64,000 nt of DNA. It comes from Monosporascus cannonballus. Lineage: Eukaryota; Ascomycota; Sordariomycetes; Xylariales. Location: NCBI GenBank assembly GCA_004154925.1, contig QJNS01000006.1, forward strand, positions 186,001-250,000. Reading direction: 5' to 3'. The first letter of the stretch is position 1, and every line of letters begins with the position of its first letter. Shown here piece after piece: positions 39,898 through 51,158 of the stretch. Below the pieces are notes generated by a model. The model searched no databases, was not told where the DNA came from, and worked only from the letters and a program-made list of their open reading frames with translations. A program made the translations under genes and the position numbers.

Positions 39898-41704
39898 GTC
39901 TCGGACCCTACATAATGAATAATCCTAACAATTAATAGAGAAAACATACCCAAAATCATAGTAACCTATATATTCTAAAGCTTTTTAATAATGCAATAGC
40001 GTATTTTTTGATAAAATAAAATTATTTAAGCTATTTAGCTTTACGTTACCTTTTTAACAGGTTATTTTTTAATATAATTATTAATTAAGACTTGATTATT
40101 AGCCTTTATAAGTTTTAAACGCTTAATAATTTTATTCTTAGCCGACTTAATATCTAATAAATTCGCAAAAATCTTATTCGGTTATTTAATAATAATTTAA
40201 CGTTTATAACTTTCGTATTTTTCGAATTTCGTTCGCAGAAACTAATTATTATAGCAAAAAAAACGTTTTCGGTATTAAGATTACTAAGCTCTTTAGCAGT
40301 TTTAATTATTACCTTTCGTATATTACGAAATACTTCCGCTTAATTACGTAAGGCCGTTCGTATATTTTTCCGTAATTTTAAGGCCTTATAACAATATATA
40401 CGATTTCGTTTTAGCTATTAATTACTTATTTCGGAGGTGTTTTCGATTTAAGGATTAGCTAAAATATTATTTCGGATTTAAAAAAAAATAAGCCGGTATA
40501 ATGTTATTTAGCTTTAATGTTCTTATCGATAAAGACGATTTCGGTAATTTTGCGATACGTTTTTAACATACGGCGTTTATATTCGAAAATTATTACAAAT
40601 AATTTGCGGATTTTCCGTAAAATAATATAAGATTTTTTTTAAGTACGGAAAATACTGTAATATTAAATAATTAAAAATTATTATTCGAATAAAGTAAAAG
40701 ATAAATAAGCGCAACCTTATTTTTAAAGTATTTCCACATAGAAATAAATGATATATATATAATATAGTTATTTATGATAAATAACCGTTATTTATTATAA
40801 AAATAAGCTTTAATTTTCGAGAAAAAATGGATTTTAGTTATTTTAATATAATAACGTTATTAATTTACCTTTTCGGAATTAATATATATTCAGTTTTTTC
40901 GATATTTTCGAATAATTATTATTTTTAAACGATAAAATTATTAAAGATATATGCGGCCGTACCTTTTCCGTATATAAAGCCGATATATTCGAAAATAAAT
41001 ACTTATAACGTTATCCTCGATTTTCCAAATTTCGCACGAACCGTTTTCAAAAATCTCATAACCGTTTTATCAACTTATTCCCCTTTTTAAACGTCCGTTT
41101 TATCTATATTATATTCGTTCGCAGGCTTAATTTTATATTTAGTTCGGACGGCGACGAAAAAAAGGAAAAATTTGCGGATATCGTCGTAATTACGTACTTT
41201 TAGGAAATCTCGGGGCATAATTCGTCCTTTTTTCGTATATATCTTGTTATAACGTACGATAAAGCGATTAACCTAATTTTTTTCGAAAGTCTCTTTAGGG
41301 CCCAATAAAACTTTTGCCATTTAACGGATTTATATCTTTATAAAGATACGGCCGCATATCTTTTCGTATAGTATTTAGTTAACCAACTTATTTTTTTCTA
41401 ATCCGACAATTTATACGTTTCAGCTTTGGTTTCGGAACGCGATTTGGAACTATAAACGCGGTATAACAAGGTCGACTAAGGTATATCGAATCGTAAGCTT
41501 ACAAGGGTTTCGGAATTACCTTTCGCTATAAAATTCTTGGCATTTCGAATTCTGCATTTTCGGTCGAAATTAACCATTTTTACTCGAAATTAATTGACGA
41601 AAAAGTTATTAAGTTATCGCGGAATAAAGCTTTAAAGAATGGTTGTTATTATGGAAAAAAGTTGTATTCATTGTTAGAGTTATTCATTATGTGGGGTCCG
41701 AGGT
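39898..41704 (-). mobile_element. pogo/Fot-like DNA transposon 2, RIP-degraded, nested
   Basis: A 1,807-bp element flanked by TA (39,896-39,897 and 41,705-41,706). Terminal inverted repeats of about 37 bp read CTCGGACCCYACATAATGAA followed by TAAYYCTAACAAT. The transposase starts on the minus strand at 41,577 (MVNFDRKCRIRNAKNFIAKG), followed by the helix-turn-helix segment LRFDIP*STLLYRVYSSKSR and SETKAETYKLSD, a typical pogo/Fot N-terminus. The catalytic half lies at about 39,950-40,900 and is badly degraded. Removing the element restores the end of the helicase-type repeat as seen at 9197-9230. Confidence 0.88.
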
Positions 41705-41994
41705 TAGTTGAGATAAGCGTTTTTCAGAATAGTTTGCAATAACTGCAGCATAATTACTTTAAACAACGAAAATTATTGAATTAATCCATGGTTTTATGGC
41801 CTATACGAAATTACTTTATATACCACATTTAACAAACCACTGTAGGTTCATCATTTAGGCGAGCTAACCCCAGTCTTTTCTTGATGAACAACGAGTTATA
41901 GCTGGAGACGTTATTGTAAAGGCACTTATAACATCCAGAGAGCATCTTAACCACGTCGCATCTGATTTATTCAGCCGATGTTCAACTGTGTACA

Positions 41995-42467
41995 TGCTAT
42001 GACCTAACAGGCTGCGGCCTCGGAAACGTGTGATGATATGCACAGCTAGTCCTTATAAGGTGGATTAGGGTGTCCAAACTCCAATTGGGGTTTGGAATTG
42101 TTGACCTTTTGGTACTGTGACTAGCGTCGCACCCTCGTTATCTCACAAAACGGTGGCAACAGGAAAAAATGGAAGCCATGTAAGTCGAATTACGTAATAG
42201 CTCGACAGGATCTATCGTAAAGCCCGTAAAGCCAGGCTCGACAGGGTAAAAAAACCAAGTATAATACGTTCCTTAATTCCATAATCTAAATAGCATCAAC
42301 TTATAATATTTATTAATACTAATTGTTTGCGATATAATTCCGGCATCTTTGGTATTACGAAACGTAATACATTACTGTATTTATTGCTCAGAATCCCACG
42401 ATATTCCTGCCAACATAAACCCGTACGACTAAGGTTTAATAGTTGGTTAAACCGCCTAGCCGTCACA
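41995..42467 (+). repeat. Solo LTR of the gypsy copy 1-3 family
   Basis: 473 bp starting TGCTATGACCTAACAGGC and ending TAGCCGTCACA, flanked by the perfect 5-bp duplication GTACA (41,990-41,994 and 42,468-42,472). The last ~230 bases match 18,050-18,259 and 30,060-30,277 closely. The U3 part carries about 70 extra or diverged bases. It is near-normal in composition in its first half and sits at the edge of the main gene island. Confidence 0.92.
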
Positions 42468-42495
42468 GTACAGTGGTTCAAAAGGGAACTATGAT

Positions 42496-42694
42496 GCAGT
42501 TCGGTTAACTTCAGTATCAGTTGCTGAAGCTTGAAGATACTTAGGTTTTTCCGAAAATGTATTTTGAGGTTCCTGCCCCGGGTAACTTTATTTTTGCTGG
42601 TAGATACCATCCCCGTTTTTCGGCGATGCACCCAATCAAAATTAATTTATCAAAAGGGTCATCCAGCAACCCATGCTGAAGTTAACCGAACTGC
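42496..42694. repeat. 199-bp unit with perfect 19-bp terminal inverted repeats
   Basis: The arms GCAGTTCGGTTAACTTCAG (42,496-42,514) and its exact reverse complement (42,676-42,694) bound the unit. It lies 23 bases after the solo LTR duplication. No flanking duplication was seen. MITE-like or a hairpin of other origin. Confidence 0.75.
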
Positions 42695-44396
42695 TCCTAT
42701 ATGAGGCCTTCCACCCTACAAAGATGATGCGCATCATATGCAGAACCCGTGATACGATGTTGGTCCAGTGCCCATGATAAGTCTTTGGAAGCACTTACCT
42801 TTAAATCGCTTGTCATTTGGGGATTACCCATACAATACTATGTGATACGGGTTCTCGGCTTATCTATAGAAACCGCAGGAACTACAGGGAAAAGAGTCTC
42901 TTCGAATATTGGGAACACGGCTTCCTCTTTTACCGATACCCGGAACAATATCTTATATTACCCGACACACGATGCAGGTAAGTCTGTATTGGCAAATTCG
43001 AAGGCTTCGAAACATGTCAAAGAGCATCCAGGCAACTGGCGTTAGGCCATGGGCCTATAAAGAGCTACGATCGCCCATCGTTAGGTTCATGTTGCACTCT
43101 TTATCTCGTATCTGTTATTATCTTGTGGTTATATTATGTGGAAGCGAGATTTTGCGATGGGGCTAGCCTCTTTGGGGGTAGAGTACTCTTTATCCTATTG
43201 ATTCGGGTCTCGGCTAAGGGCCGAGGGGGCCGAAGTTAGGACATCTGCCGTCCCCGAATTCCGAGACATACTTAAGCATCCGGCTTCCGCGGGCCTTGGA
43301 ACGTAATTCGTATAATTAGCCAATAGAGTGTGGCCGATCTACTTGAAACGCTTTCTTGGTTAGCAAAAGTACAGGCAGTGACCGCTGTCTCAAAGCCACC
43401 TCGGGAAGCGGAGGAGCACGACGGCGTTGCGACTGGGGGGTTCGCAGTCATGCTTCACCACCCCCCACGGCAGTATCGTTGGGGGACATGTTCTCTGGAC
43501 AATGCAACCCTACGCAGTAAGCCAGCAGGGATTCTGCACCCGGAGCCAATAGTTACACTCGACCCTACACATGAACCATAAAATCCTGCGGTGAAACTCA
43601 ACGGTAGCAGGAGAGCTGAACGCGATGTATCGTTTTGCAGCTACCTATAACCGAGGTTACTACTCTGTTCCCTTGGCTGTTGTTGCCTTGGTCCTCTTAA
43701 TCCTGTGTAATGAAGCCTTGGAAATTCATTTCGTTTCCCAAGACCGAAATGGGGTGCTGCTATTCAATTGAATGCAGCTGCGAACGATGGATAGGGGCTG
43801 CTAGCGTTTCTGGAGTTCGCGTTAGCACATTTGACTGGAGGCTGGAGTGTGTAGGCTCTCGCGGGATGTATTAGACACTTCCGATAGTAGAGGTTGAACT
43901 TAATGATCGGTTTCATCTCTTTAGAGCTATCAGATCCCCAATGCAATATTTTGAGCTTGCGTAGCGGTAAGTGGAAGTAGCGTAAATGACAGACAGCCTC
44001 TGCCGCTGCAGTGCGGTAAGCGCTGTCGGATAAAAAGCTGACATTTGATGTCACCCCGCGGCCACTAAAGAGCAAGACATCCATCAACGACTGCCCACTC
44101 TAATTTATAAGCCGCTGGACATCGAGGCAATCGCGGAGAAAACGTCATTTGTCATACGGCACTGCCTGATTTTCGCCCTACACACTTTTTCGGACCCGAG
44201 TATCTGCTTAATTAGTCTCTCTCTCTTGGTCCATAAGGCTCACTTCATCCATCCTTGACGAAAAGAGGTTGCGCCCGAGCGGATTTTCAACAATTAAGGT
44301 TTAGCGGACGGTGAACACGCCCCCACATACTAGCACACACGGATCTCCCCGGCTTCAGCCACTTCCATCACTATCCAGCTTCTACGATCCACAAAA
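42695..44396. other. GC-balanced intergenic region, no supported gene
   Basis: Several open frames of 80-107 codons occur (for example 42,749-43,045 +, 43,330-43,581 + and 43,764-44,087 -). None has a recognisable domain, splice pattern or codon bias like the neighbours, so I do not call genes. The right part is the upstream region of the cupin gene. Confidence 0.5.
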
Positions 44397-44879
44397 ATGG
44401 CGATCGAACAGCAGCGTTCCGCGAAAGAGGTGATCGAGGCGCTGAACCTGTCCCCGCACCCGGAGAAGGGGTACTTCGTGGAAACGTTCCGGGACGAGGC
44501 GAAGTCCCCGGACGGGCGCGCGCTCAGCACCCAGATCTACTACCTGCTGGAGGGCGAGTCGGGTGTCTCGCACTGGCACCGCGTGCTGGACGCCGTCGAG
44601 GTCTGGCACCACTACGCGGGCGCGCCGCTGCGGCTGTCGCTGTCGCGCGACGACGGGTCGCCGGTGCGCGACGTCGTGCTGGGAAAGGACGTGTTCGCGG
44701 GCGAGCGGCCGCAGGCCGTCGTGCGGAGGGGCGAGTGGCAGCACGCGCGCAGCCTCGGCCAGTGGACGCTCGTGGGCTGCACGGTCGCACCCGCATTCAC
44801 CATGGAAGGGTTCGAGATGGCCAAGGAGGGGTGGGAGCCCAGGGGTGCCAAGGAGGGGACCGAGGCGGGGGCGGCATGA
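44397..44879 (+). CDS. Cupin superfamily protein, DUF985 (Cupin_5) type
   Basis: 160 aa, single exon. Starts MAIEQQRSAKEVIEAL, as is usual for the family, with the ATG in good context (CAAAAATGG). Residues ~5-140 form one DUF985 cupin: the N-terminal helix and PHPEKGYFVETFR; the STQIYYLL strand; first cupin motif VSHWHRVLDAVEVWHHYAG (His cluster ~59-68); second motif GEWQHARSLGQWTLVGCTVAP. The C-terminal 20 residues are a low-complexity Glu/Gly/Ala tail. Members are small double-stranded-beta-helix proteins of unknown biochemical activity, probably cytosolic. GC-rich third positions match the other island genes. Length and motifs are complete, so it should be intact. Confidence 0.93.
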   Translation: MAIEQQRSAKEVIEALNLSPHPEKGYFVETFRDEAKSPDGRALSTQIYYLLEGESGVSHWHRVLDAVEVWHHYAGAPLRLSLSRDDGSPVRDVVLGKDVFAGERPQAVVRRGEWQHARSLGQWTLVGCTVAPAFTMEGFEMAKEGWEPRGAKEGTEAGAA

Positions 44880-45924
44880 TCTGATTTCCGAGGAGCTGAG
44901 GAGGGGAAAGCCACCAGCGGCAGTAGCAAGGCATAAGACAACCAGCTTCAACTTCTGTCTCGCTCCGCTTCGTTGTCCCGTCATCCTGATTTTTCCTTTT
45001 TTTTTTTCAGAATGACACTGTGCGTGTGGTATTGCAGCAACAGGAGGATCACCGAGCTAGCAATTGACGGAGTCCTATTCCTACCCACTATCTGCTCGAA
45101 ATTGAAAAACGTCCGCTTGATTATGGTAACAGTGCATCAGCCACAGACAACTCTGGTCGTCTCCACATCATATTTAATAATTTACTATTTTTGTCCGAGT
45201 ACGTACTCGAACGGTAACGGACACGGGTGACGGGGTTCCCTGGGCCTGCCAAAAGCGGTATGCCATTGGATGGTCTCGGGATTCGAAGCGCCGCATCTTC
45301 CCCGACGACTGGCTGACGAATGCCGACGCTATGAAATACACAACTGTAACCTACCCACTGCGTATGATTGACGAATGGGGCTCATTAAAACAGGTCCCCT
45401 ACCGGCCTGTTTATATCCCGAGGGCTGGCGAGTCGACGCAACACATCGGGGCTATGTAGTATTGCACTTCAGGGTTGCACCTACGGCGGCCAATGGCGCC
45501 CAGGTGCACAGCTCGCAACATCTGGATCGGTGTACGACGTGATCGGGGGCGTTCGGTCAATTAAACAGGCAGTCTTGGGTCAGCCCCCGTGGGCTCCAGA
45601 CTGCAGGGCTTGGTAAGGAGGGTAGCACCTAGGTGCCTACTACCAGTGCCGGCTTGCTGGCGGCCCTCGACTGACTGAAATAACCGGCAGAGCGGCCGCC
45701 GTAAGCCCTACCCGCACGCCGCCCGCCTTATTCTCCCCCATGCTTTCTTTTCCTAGCGTTCCCAGTGCCGTGTAGTACATCACCAATGCCATCCCAACAC
45801 CCACTGCGTTTTGTTCCCTGCCGCTGCCCTTTCCACACCGCAGACCCGCAGGCAGGCCTGCCCCGTCCCGACCGTTCTCAGAGTATCTAGGGACCTGTGG
45901 GGTTAACCCAGCGCCGCCGCCGTC
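44880..45924. other. Intergenic region between cupin and DUF7703-like genes
   Basis: Contains a poly-T run at 44,996-45,010 and mixed-composition sequence. No gene or repeat was recognised. The last few hundred bases serve as 5' region for the gene at 45,925. Confidence 0.5.
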
Positions 45925-47229
45925 ATGGCCGACCTCCCGGACATCAAGGAGGACCTGCCGATGTCGATGGCGATGGCCGCCTTCGTGGGCATATCGTGGT
46001 ACATCGGGGCCGAGATCAACGTGTCGCTGTTCATGCGGTTCAAGCGGCGCGGGCGGGGGCTCTACTTCTGGGCGTGCGCGCTGGCGTCCTGGGGCGTCAT
46101 CCTGCAGCCGGTGTTCATCGTACTCGCGGACTTCGGCGTGTGGACGGAGCCCTTCGTGGCCGCCATCACCCTCATCTACCTCACCTGGCTGATCATGGTC
46201 GTGCCCCAGAGCTGGGTCCTCTACTCGCGGTTGCACCTCATCATGCACGACGAGCGGGTGCTGCGGTGGATCAAGGCCATCCTGCTGTTCAATTCCATCG
46301 TCTTCTCCGTGCCGACCATCGTGCTTGGTATTATTGCTGTGGGTCTCTGCTAATTTCCCAGGGGCCAATTCCGGCGCCCCTCACCGTGCCCGTTAATCTT
46401 CAGAAACCTGTTACTAACGGTGTCCATCACGCAGCAAGCCACGAGCGTAAATCCGAACCTGTTCAGCATAAACACCATCTGGGACCGGCTGCAGCTCATC
46501 GTGTTCTTCGTGCAGGAGACGTCCCTGAGCATCCTGTACATCGTCCAGGCGCGGAAATTCCTCCGCGACAGCTCGCTGCTGCACCCCAAGCCCGTCTCCT
46601 CCACCACCACCGGCACCACGATACTCGACACCTCTCTCGGCTCCACCACTTCTTCCGGGGCCAACCGCGACCCCGACCGCGACGAGACCACGAAGCAGGT
46701 CCTGCACCACCTGATCTACACGAACGTGCTCATCATCGCGCTCGACGTGGCGGTGCTCGGCATCCAGAGCGCCGACCTGTTTTATCTGCAGGGCGCGTTC
46801 AAGCCGTGCGTCTACGGCGTCAAGCTCAAGGTCGAGTTCGCCATCCTCAACCGCCTCATCAAGAGCGTGCGCGCCCACGGCTATAAAGGCCGCAGCGGGG
46901 GCTATTTCAATAGCGGAGCCGGAGACGAAGCCGGGCGCGGACACGGACCCGCAAGCCCCATCAGTCCCGTGGGTCCAGGCGGCGGCGTAGCATTCGGGGC
47001 GCTGGGGATCCGGTCTGGCGACGTCGGGAGGCCGGTTGGTGGAGGCTACTTGGGGCGCCACCGGAGGACGAGATCCGGCGGCGAAGGGAATATGGGGAAT
47101 CCGATCCGGTTGGATAAGTTGAACAGGGGAGGGGGGGCCCGATCGCGGAGCCAGGAGAGCCACAGCCCGATCTTAGCGAGAGAAGCCAGTGCGTTCGAGT
47201 TTGGGGATATAAGCCAAAGGGTGAGGTAG
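45925..47229 (+). CDS. DUF7703-like integral membrane protein
   Basis: 402 aa in two exons, 45,925-46,338 and 46,435-47,229. The 96-bp intron (GTGGGT...CAG) has a consensus TACTAAC branch point at 46,412-46,418. The ATG at 45,925 follows GCCGTC. About seven hydrophobic segments occupy residues ~12-265. They include SMAMAAFVGISWYIGAEI, the charged loop MRFKRRGRGLYFW, WLIMVVPQSWVLYSRLHLI, and after the intron SINTIWDRLQLIVFFVQE. Segment VLIIALDVAVLGIQSADLF is the last. The C-terminal ~130 residues are Gly/Ser/Arg-rich and presumably cytosolic. This matches a family of fungal multispanning proteins of unknown function that look receptor-like; no ligand is known to me. The gene faces Bos1 tail to tail. 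Confidence 0.88.
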
Positions 47230-47963
47230 CGATGCTCTCCGGGCTTCGGGCTGTAGGGGAATGGGGGAACGAAAATGAGGTTTGGATTGGAATGAGTAAT
47301 GGGGAAAAGAGCGACGGAGTCTGGGATACCTCTGGGATATTTTGGAGGGGACCGGATTACGGCACGTATGATACCACTTTATGGACATATTTCCTACGCT
47401 GTATAGGAACGTGGGACTTCGCAGGAACACCGGTTTGGCATCGGAATTGTCTAGCTAGCGTCCCCTAGTTCCTCTGTATGTATATGTAATTGAACCAGAA
47501 TGTGCTGTACGATTGAAGTTCGAGGCTTCTGTGTATATAATTGTATGCGATGTCTACATGGAATGCCAGTGGCAGCGCCGTTTTCTTGTAATTACTCACT
47601 ACTCGCCTGGGTTTTTGTACCCCCCCCCCCCTCAATTATCTATGCTTGAATATCGGAGGGATTCGTCTCTCCATGTCATCCCACATAGTCAAACATCCCC
47701 TTGAACGAGTAGGCATCGTCCCCCAGGACGCCATTCCAGATTACTACGGGCCGCGAGACCCCTATTTGATCTTCAATTAATGGGCAGCTAACAAACACCA
47801 AACGCCTCGCTACAAATATTGCATGCATACCGTCCCATAAGCAACAGCACCCGACGAGAGTCCCCCCGACCACGCCTGGACGTCACGTCGCCCGCCGTTT
47901 TTGTTGGGTATGTGTCCCCAATTTCCCTCTTCCGAAATTAGACAATCGCCACTATCCTTTGCC
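47230..47963. other. Convergent 3' intergenic region
   Basis: Lies between the 3' ends of the DUF7703-like gene (+) and bos1 (-). Contains a run of 12 C at 47,621-47,632. Three small plus-strand open frames (47,232, 47,513 and 47,901) have no recognisable content. Confidence 0.5.
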
Positions 47964-48966
47964 CTACCGCAGGAAATGCAGACAGAGCCAGCAGAACGCG
48001 AAGAAAACGATAACGCCAGCCCAGAAGATCCACTTGTCCTGCTTGGTGCGCCGCTCGATCATGCGTATGGTGTCGCCGCTGACGCCGAGCGTGTTGGCAA
48101 CGCTGTAGAGTCGCTTCTGTGTGTTTTTCAGCATCTCGCGCTGGGTGCCTAGGTCGCCGAGCACGGCTTGACCTCTGCATGTCGCGTTCGCAGTTAGCAC
48201 ATGACTTTTTATTTCCAGATAAGGTCTCCGGAAGCAAATCCACACATACGTGTCGGAATTTGTTTCCGTAGGACCGACGTGGAGCGGTAAGGGAGACGAG
48301 GATGGTACCGGGACTATGTAAGGTCTGCTTACCTCGCGATATACTCGTCGAGCGCATTATTCGTCTGCGCAAAGAAATTCTGCTCCCGCATGACATGCGC
48401 CTCACGTGTATAATCTTCGCCATCCATCTGCATTTGGCCCTGCGCGCCACCGACGATACCGCCGCTCCCATACCTATTCGTCGGCACACTGCCCCCCATG
48501 CTGGTCGTCGCATTGGCGTAGGGATTCTCAGGAGTAGCCGTGGCGAACGGTCTACGACCCAGCAGCTCGGAGCGGTTGGTGGCGTGCAGGGTCTCCTCGC
48601 GCGCCTTCTTGAGCTCGTCGAAGCGCGCGCGGTAGTCGGCGAGCTCGGCGCGGAAGTTGCGGATGCGCTCATGCGCTTTGTCCTGCTTGGCGGGGCTCGG
48701 CTCCTGGCGCGCGAGCGCCGCGTACTCGTCAAGCGTGCGCGCGAAGGCCGTCAGCGCCGCCGAGACGGAGCCCAGCGCCGCGGGCGTCGGCGCGTCGGTG
48801 GTGGAGGAGGATGAGAGGTTCGCGAGATCCCGCTTCAGGGACGTGGACTGCTTGAGTGCCGAGTTGAATTGCGTGTTCTGTTCATAGTCCCCTATGTTAG
48901 CTGGACGTCCTGCGGCGATGTCTCTATCTGTCTGGTATATGACGTATTAGGGGGAGGACTGACCAT
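47964..48966 (-). CDS. bos1: Bos1 ER-Golgi Qb-SNARE (membrin family)
   Basis: 252 aa in three exons: 48,966-48,964 (only the ATG), 48,877-48,333 and 48,174-47,964. Introns are GTCAGT...CAG (86 bp, with a CTAAC branch point) and GTAAGC...CAG (158 bp); all joins keep frame. The mature N-terminus reads MNTQFNSALKQSTSLKRDL, as in other fungal Bos1. A helical N-terminal domain (to ~110) is followed by a Gly-rich linker and the SNARE motif (~155-228: QTNNALDEYIARGQAVLGDL, then TQREMLKNTQKRL and IERRTKQDK). A C-terminal anchor (~232-252, WIFWAGVIVFFAFCWLCLHF) ends the protein. It mediates fusion of ER-derived vesicles with the Golgi, pairing with Sec22, Bet1 and Sed5 in the known complex. Length is normal; looks functional. 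Confidence 0.93.
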
Positions 48967-49644
48967 TTTGATGGCTCCGTTTGCTTCAGTTGGAGAAAAG
49001 GTAACAACTCCGGCTCGGTTCTATATTGTAGGAGTGGATTGGAATGTCGGTTTCTTGTAAAGTCATCGAAGGCGACTGCCGGATATGCGAGCATGTAGTC
49101 CCGGGTCGTAGAAGTTCTGTGATTATTATATTAGAGCAGCTGCTCGGACCTGGGTAAGCTTGTAGATCTCTCTGTCAAATGCCCTTTCGTGGATTAATGG
49201 TGCATCTGGCTTTTTTGACTGCCCAAGGCACTAAAACCGTTATCGATTGAGCCTATCGGATATTGGATTATCTGGTATCATCATACACGTATCCGTATCT
49301 GCTCATACACACAGTTCACCCCATTTCTAGGTACTCTGTTTAACCGAATAACCATCATCTATGTGCATATTTGCGATATACTTTTGCCTGCAACGGAGAG
49401 AAAGGGGAACATACACAACCATTCCCTTCCCTTCCTGGTATTTCGTGTGGTCAATCCCCTCTCTGCTGTATATGATAATGAGGTTGCTTTCCTAGGATAG
49501 ATATCATATCCCACAATAAACCCCCACGTCTATAGACAGCGCGATTCTACAACCGCCCCCCCAACGCCAAACATAGCTAACTGACTTCGTGCTCTCACAA
49601 CCCCTCAAAACCCTAGCAGGACACATATGCGAAACCATGTGCAT
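48967..49644. other. Intergenic region between uvsD 3' end and bos1 5' end
   Basis: About 680 bp of mixed composition containing presumably the bos1 promoter. Nothing specific recognised. Confidence 0.5.
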
Positions 49645-51126
49645 TCAGGCCCCGAAATATATCCCCAACTCCGCACCTTCCTCCTCCGTAACAGCGAGCT
49701 CGAGCAGTTCGTGTGCCAGCTCCGCCGTCTCCTCGCTGACCATCCCGCCGTCGTCCACATCCGTGTCGGCAAAGTTCAGTCTCGCGAGCATCAGGAGGTA
49801 CTTCTGGGGTCCGCCCATGACGCGGCCCACCTTCGCGGGCACGTCGACCAGGTGCCGCGTCGCTGGGCTGCGGACGATGGCGTGCAGAAGGAGCATGGCG
49901 TTTGATATGAGGGAGGATAGACCCTCGCTCAAGTGTGTCGATGAGGACGAGAAATATAGCGAGTCGCCGGTAGCGGAGGGTGAGGGTGCCGTGGGTATAG
50001 ACCTGTTGTGGGATGCGGATGTTGCAGTAGATGCGGCCGTAGCCCTGGGTAGTGGTATAAACTGTATATCCCCGTCGTAAAGTTCGTCAACCGACGCACA
50101 TATCAGGCTCACGAGACGGGGCACGAGGCAATCGCTGCTGGCTAGCTGAACTAGGCCGAACTCGGATCTGGCGAACGCGGCCAGTGTTTTGATAATCTCG
50201 TTGCGGACTGCCCACAGCGCCGCCCTGTCGATATCCCAGCGCGGCGTCTCGACCAGCTGGAGCGAGACCCACTCGAGGATATGGGCCGCCGTGAACTCGG
50301 CCGTCTGACCCGGCGGCGTGGGGCCGATACTTTGGGGAAACACCGAGGTGCAGAGCAGCCGCAGAGTGGCGAGGAAGTCCTCCACGGGAAGCTTCGGGTT
50401 TAGTAGCATCAGCACGAACTGCGCGTGGACTTCGCTCCAGAAATCGGAGAGCGGCGAGGTGACGCCGCCTCCGATGGGCGGCGAGGCCGCGCACCCGAGA
50501 GCCGCCAGGTAAAGTAGCGACAAGATCTGCGTGGTTGGTATGTTGCGATTGAGTTTTAACCAACTTTCGTCGGTAGGATCTCCCGGATTAGGATTGTGGA
50601 ACCTTGGTATACACACATCGTAGCACGACTCCATCGCGATCGATATCAACGACGGCGCGATATATGGCGCAACCGCGGTAGTATGAAGCTGCAAAGTGAC
50701 GGCCACGAGTGAAACGAGCTCCGTGATGGGCTCTAGCTGCATCATATCAATTAGCTTCATTACGATAAGCGTGGTGGATCAAGGGACGCATACGCATGAC
50801 TCCTTTCGACAGGCCTCCCAGAGCTGGATCACCTGCTCACAAAACTCTATGGGTAGGCGCATAGGGTCCTCGGGGTTGCCAATGGCTGCTAATTTCTGAA
50901 ACAGGATTGAAGCAAGACTTTCCGTCGGTCTGGACGGGAGTGCAAACCCAGCGAGGTAATCAAACACGAGAGAACGTCCATGCGCAGCGCTGTGATTGAG
51001 TATGATTTTCAAGTACTGTTCAGCGTCAGCGATATGCCCCCTAACATTCTCGGTCGGGTCACTTAGGGGGGGGTTCTTACATCAAAAAGTGGTCGTCGGG
51101 ATAGCACAGCAGTCTGGAGACAGGCG

Positions 51127-51158
<32 letters not shown>

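Larger units (their letters stand above)
37263..41717 (+). mobile_element. Helicase-type repeat (copy A), interrupted by pogo-like element 2
   Basis: Begins CTTGCCTCATCG with the GC hairpin. The left ~2 kb matches 61,363-62,985 and the right ~1 kb matches the inverted copy 9197-10,330. Excluding the nested transposon the unit is about 2.65 kb. A plus-strand frame at about 38,380-38,430 reads IIDEAYLLSK*KRF, resembling a helicase motif II (DEAH/DEAY) region. The surviving frame 38,686-38,922 follows downstream. The right end (TAGTTGAGATAA, matching TAGCTGAGGTAA in the other copy) is at about 41,717, after the inserted element. The helicase label is an inference from motif II and the downstream YVNNRAK segment. 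Confidence 0.72.

Noticed and set aside
42749..43166. Possible membrane transporter fragment
   Set aside because: Two short overlapping frames without a convincing family motif or splice structure.
44382..45015. Long open frames antisense and out of frame to the cupin gene
   Set aside because: GC-rich third positions suppress stops in other frames; the Arg/Ala/Pro-rich products resemble no protein.
45640..47163. Large overlapping frames on both strands around the DUF7703-like gene (up to 329 codons)
   Set aside because: Shadows of the GC-rich coding exons; only the 45,925 frame with its consensus intron gives transmembrane segments.
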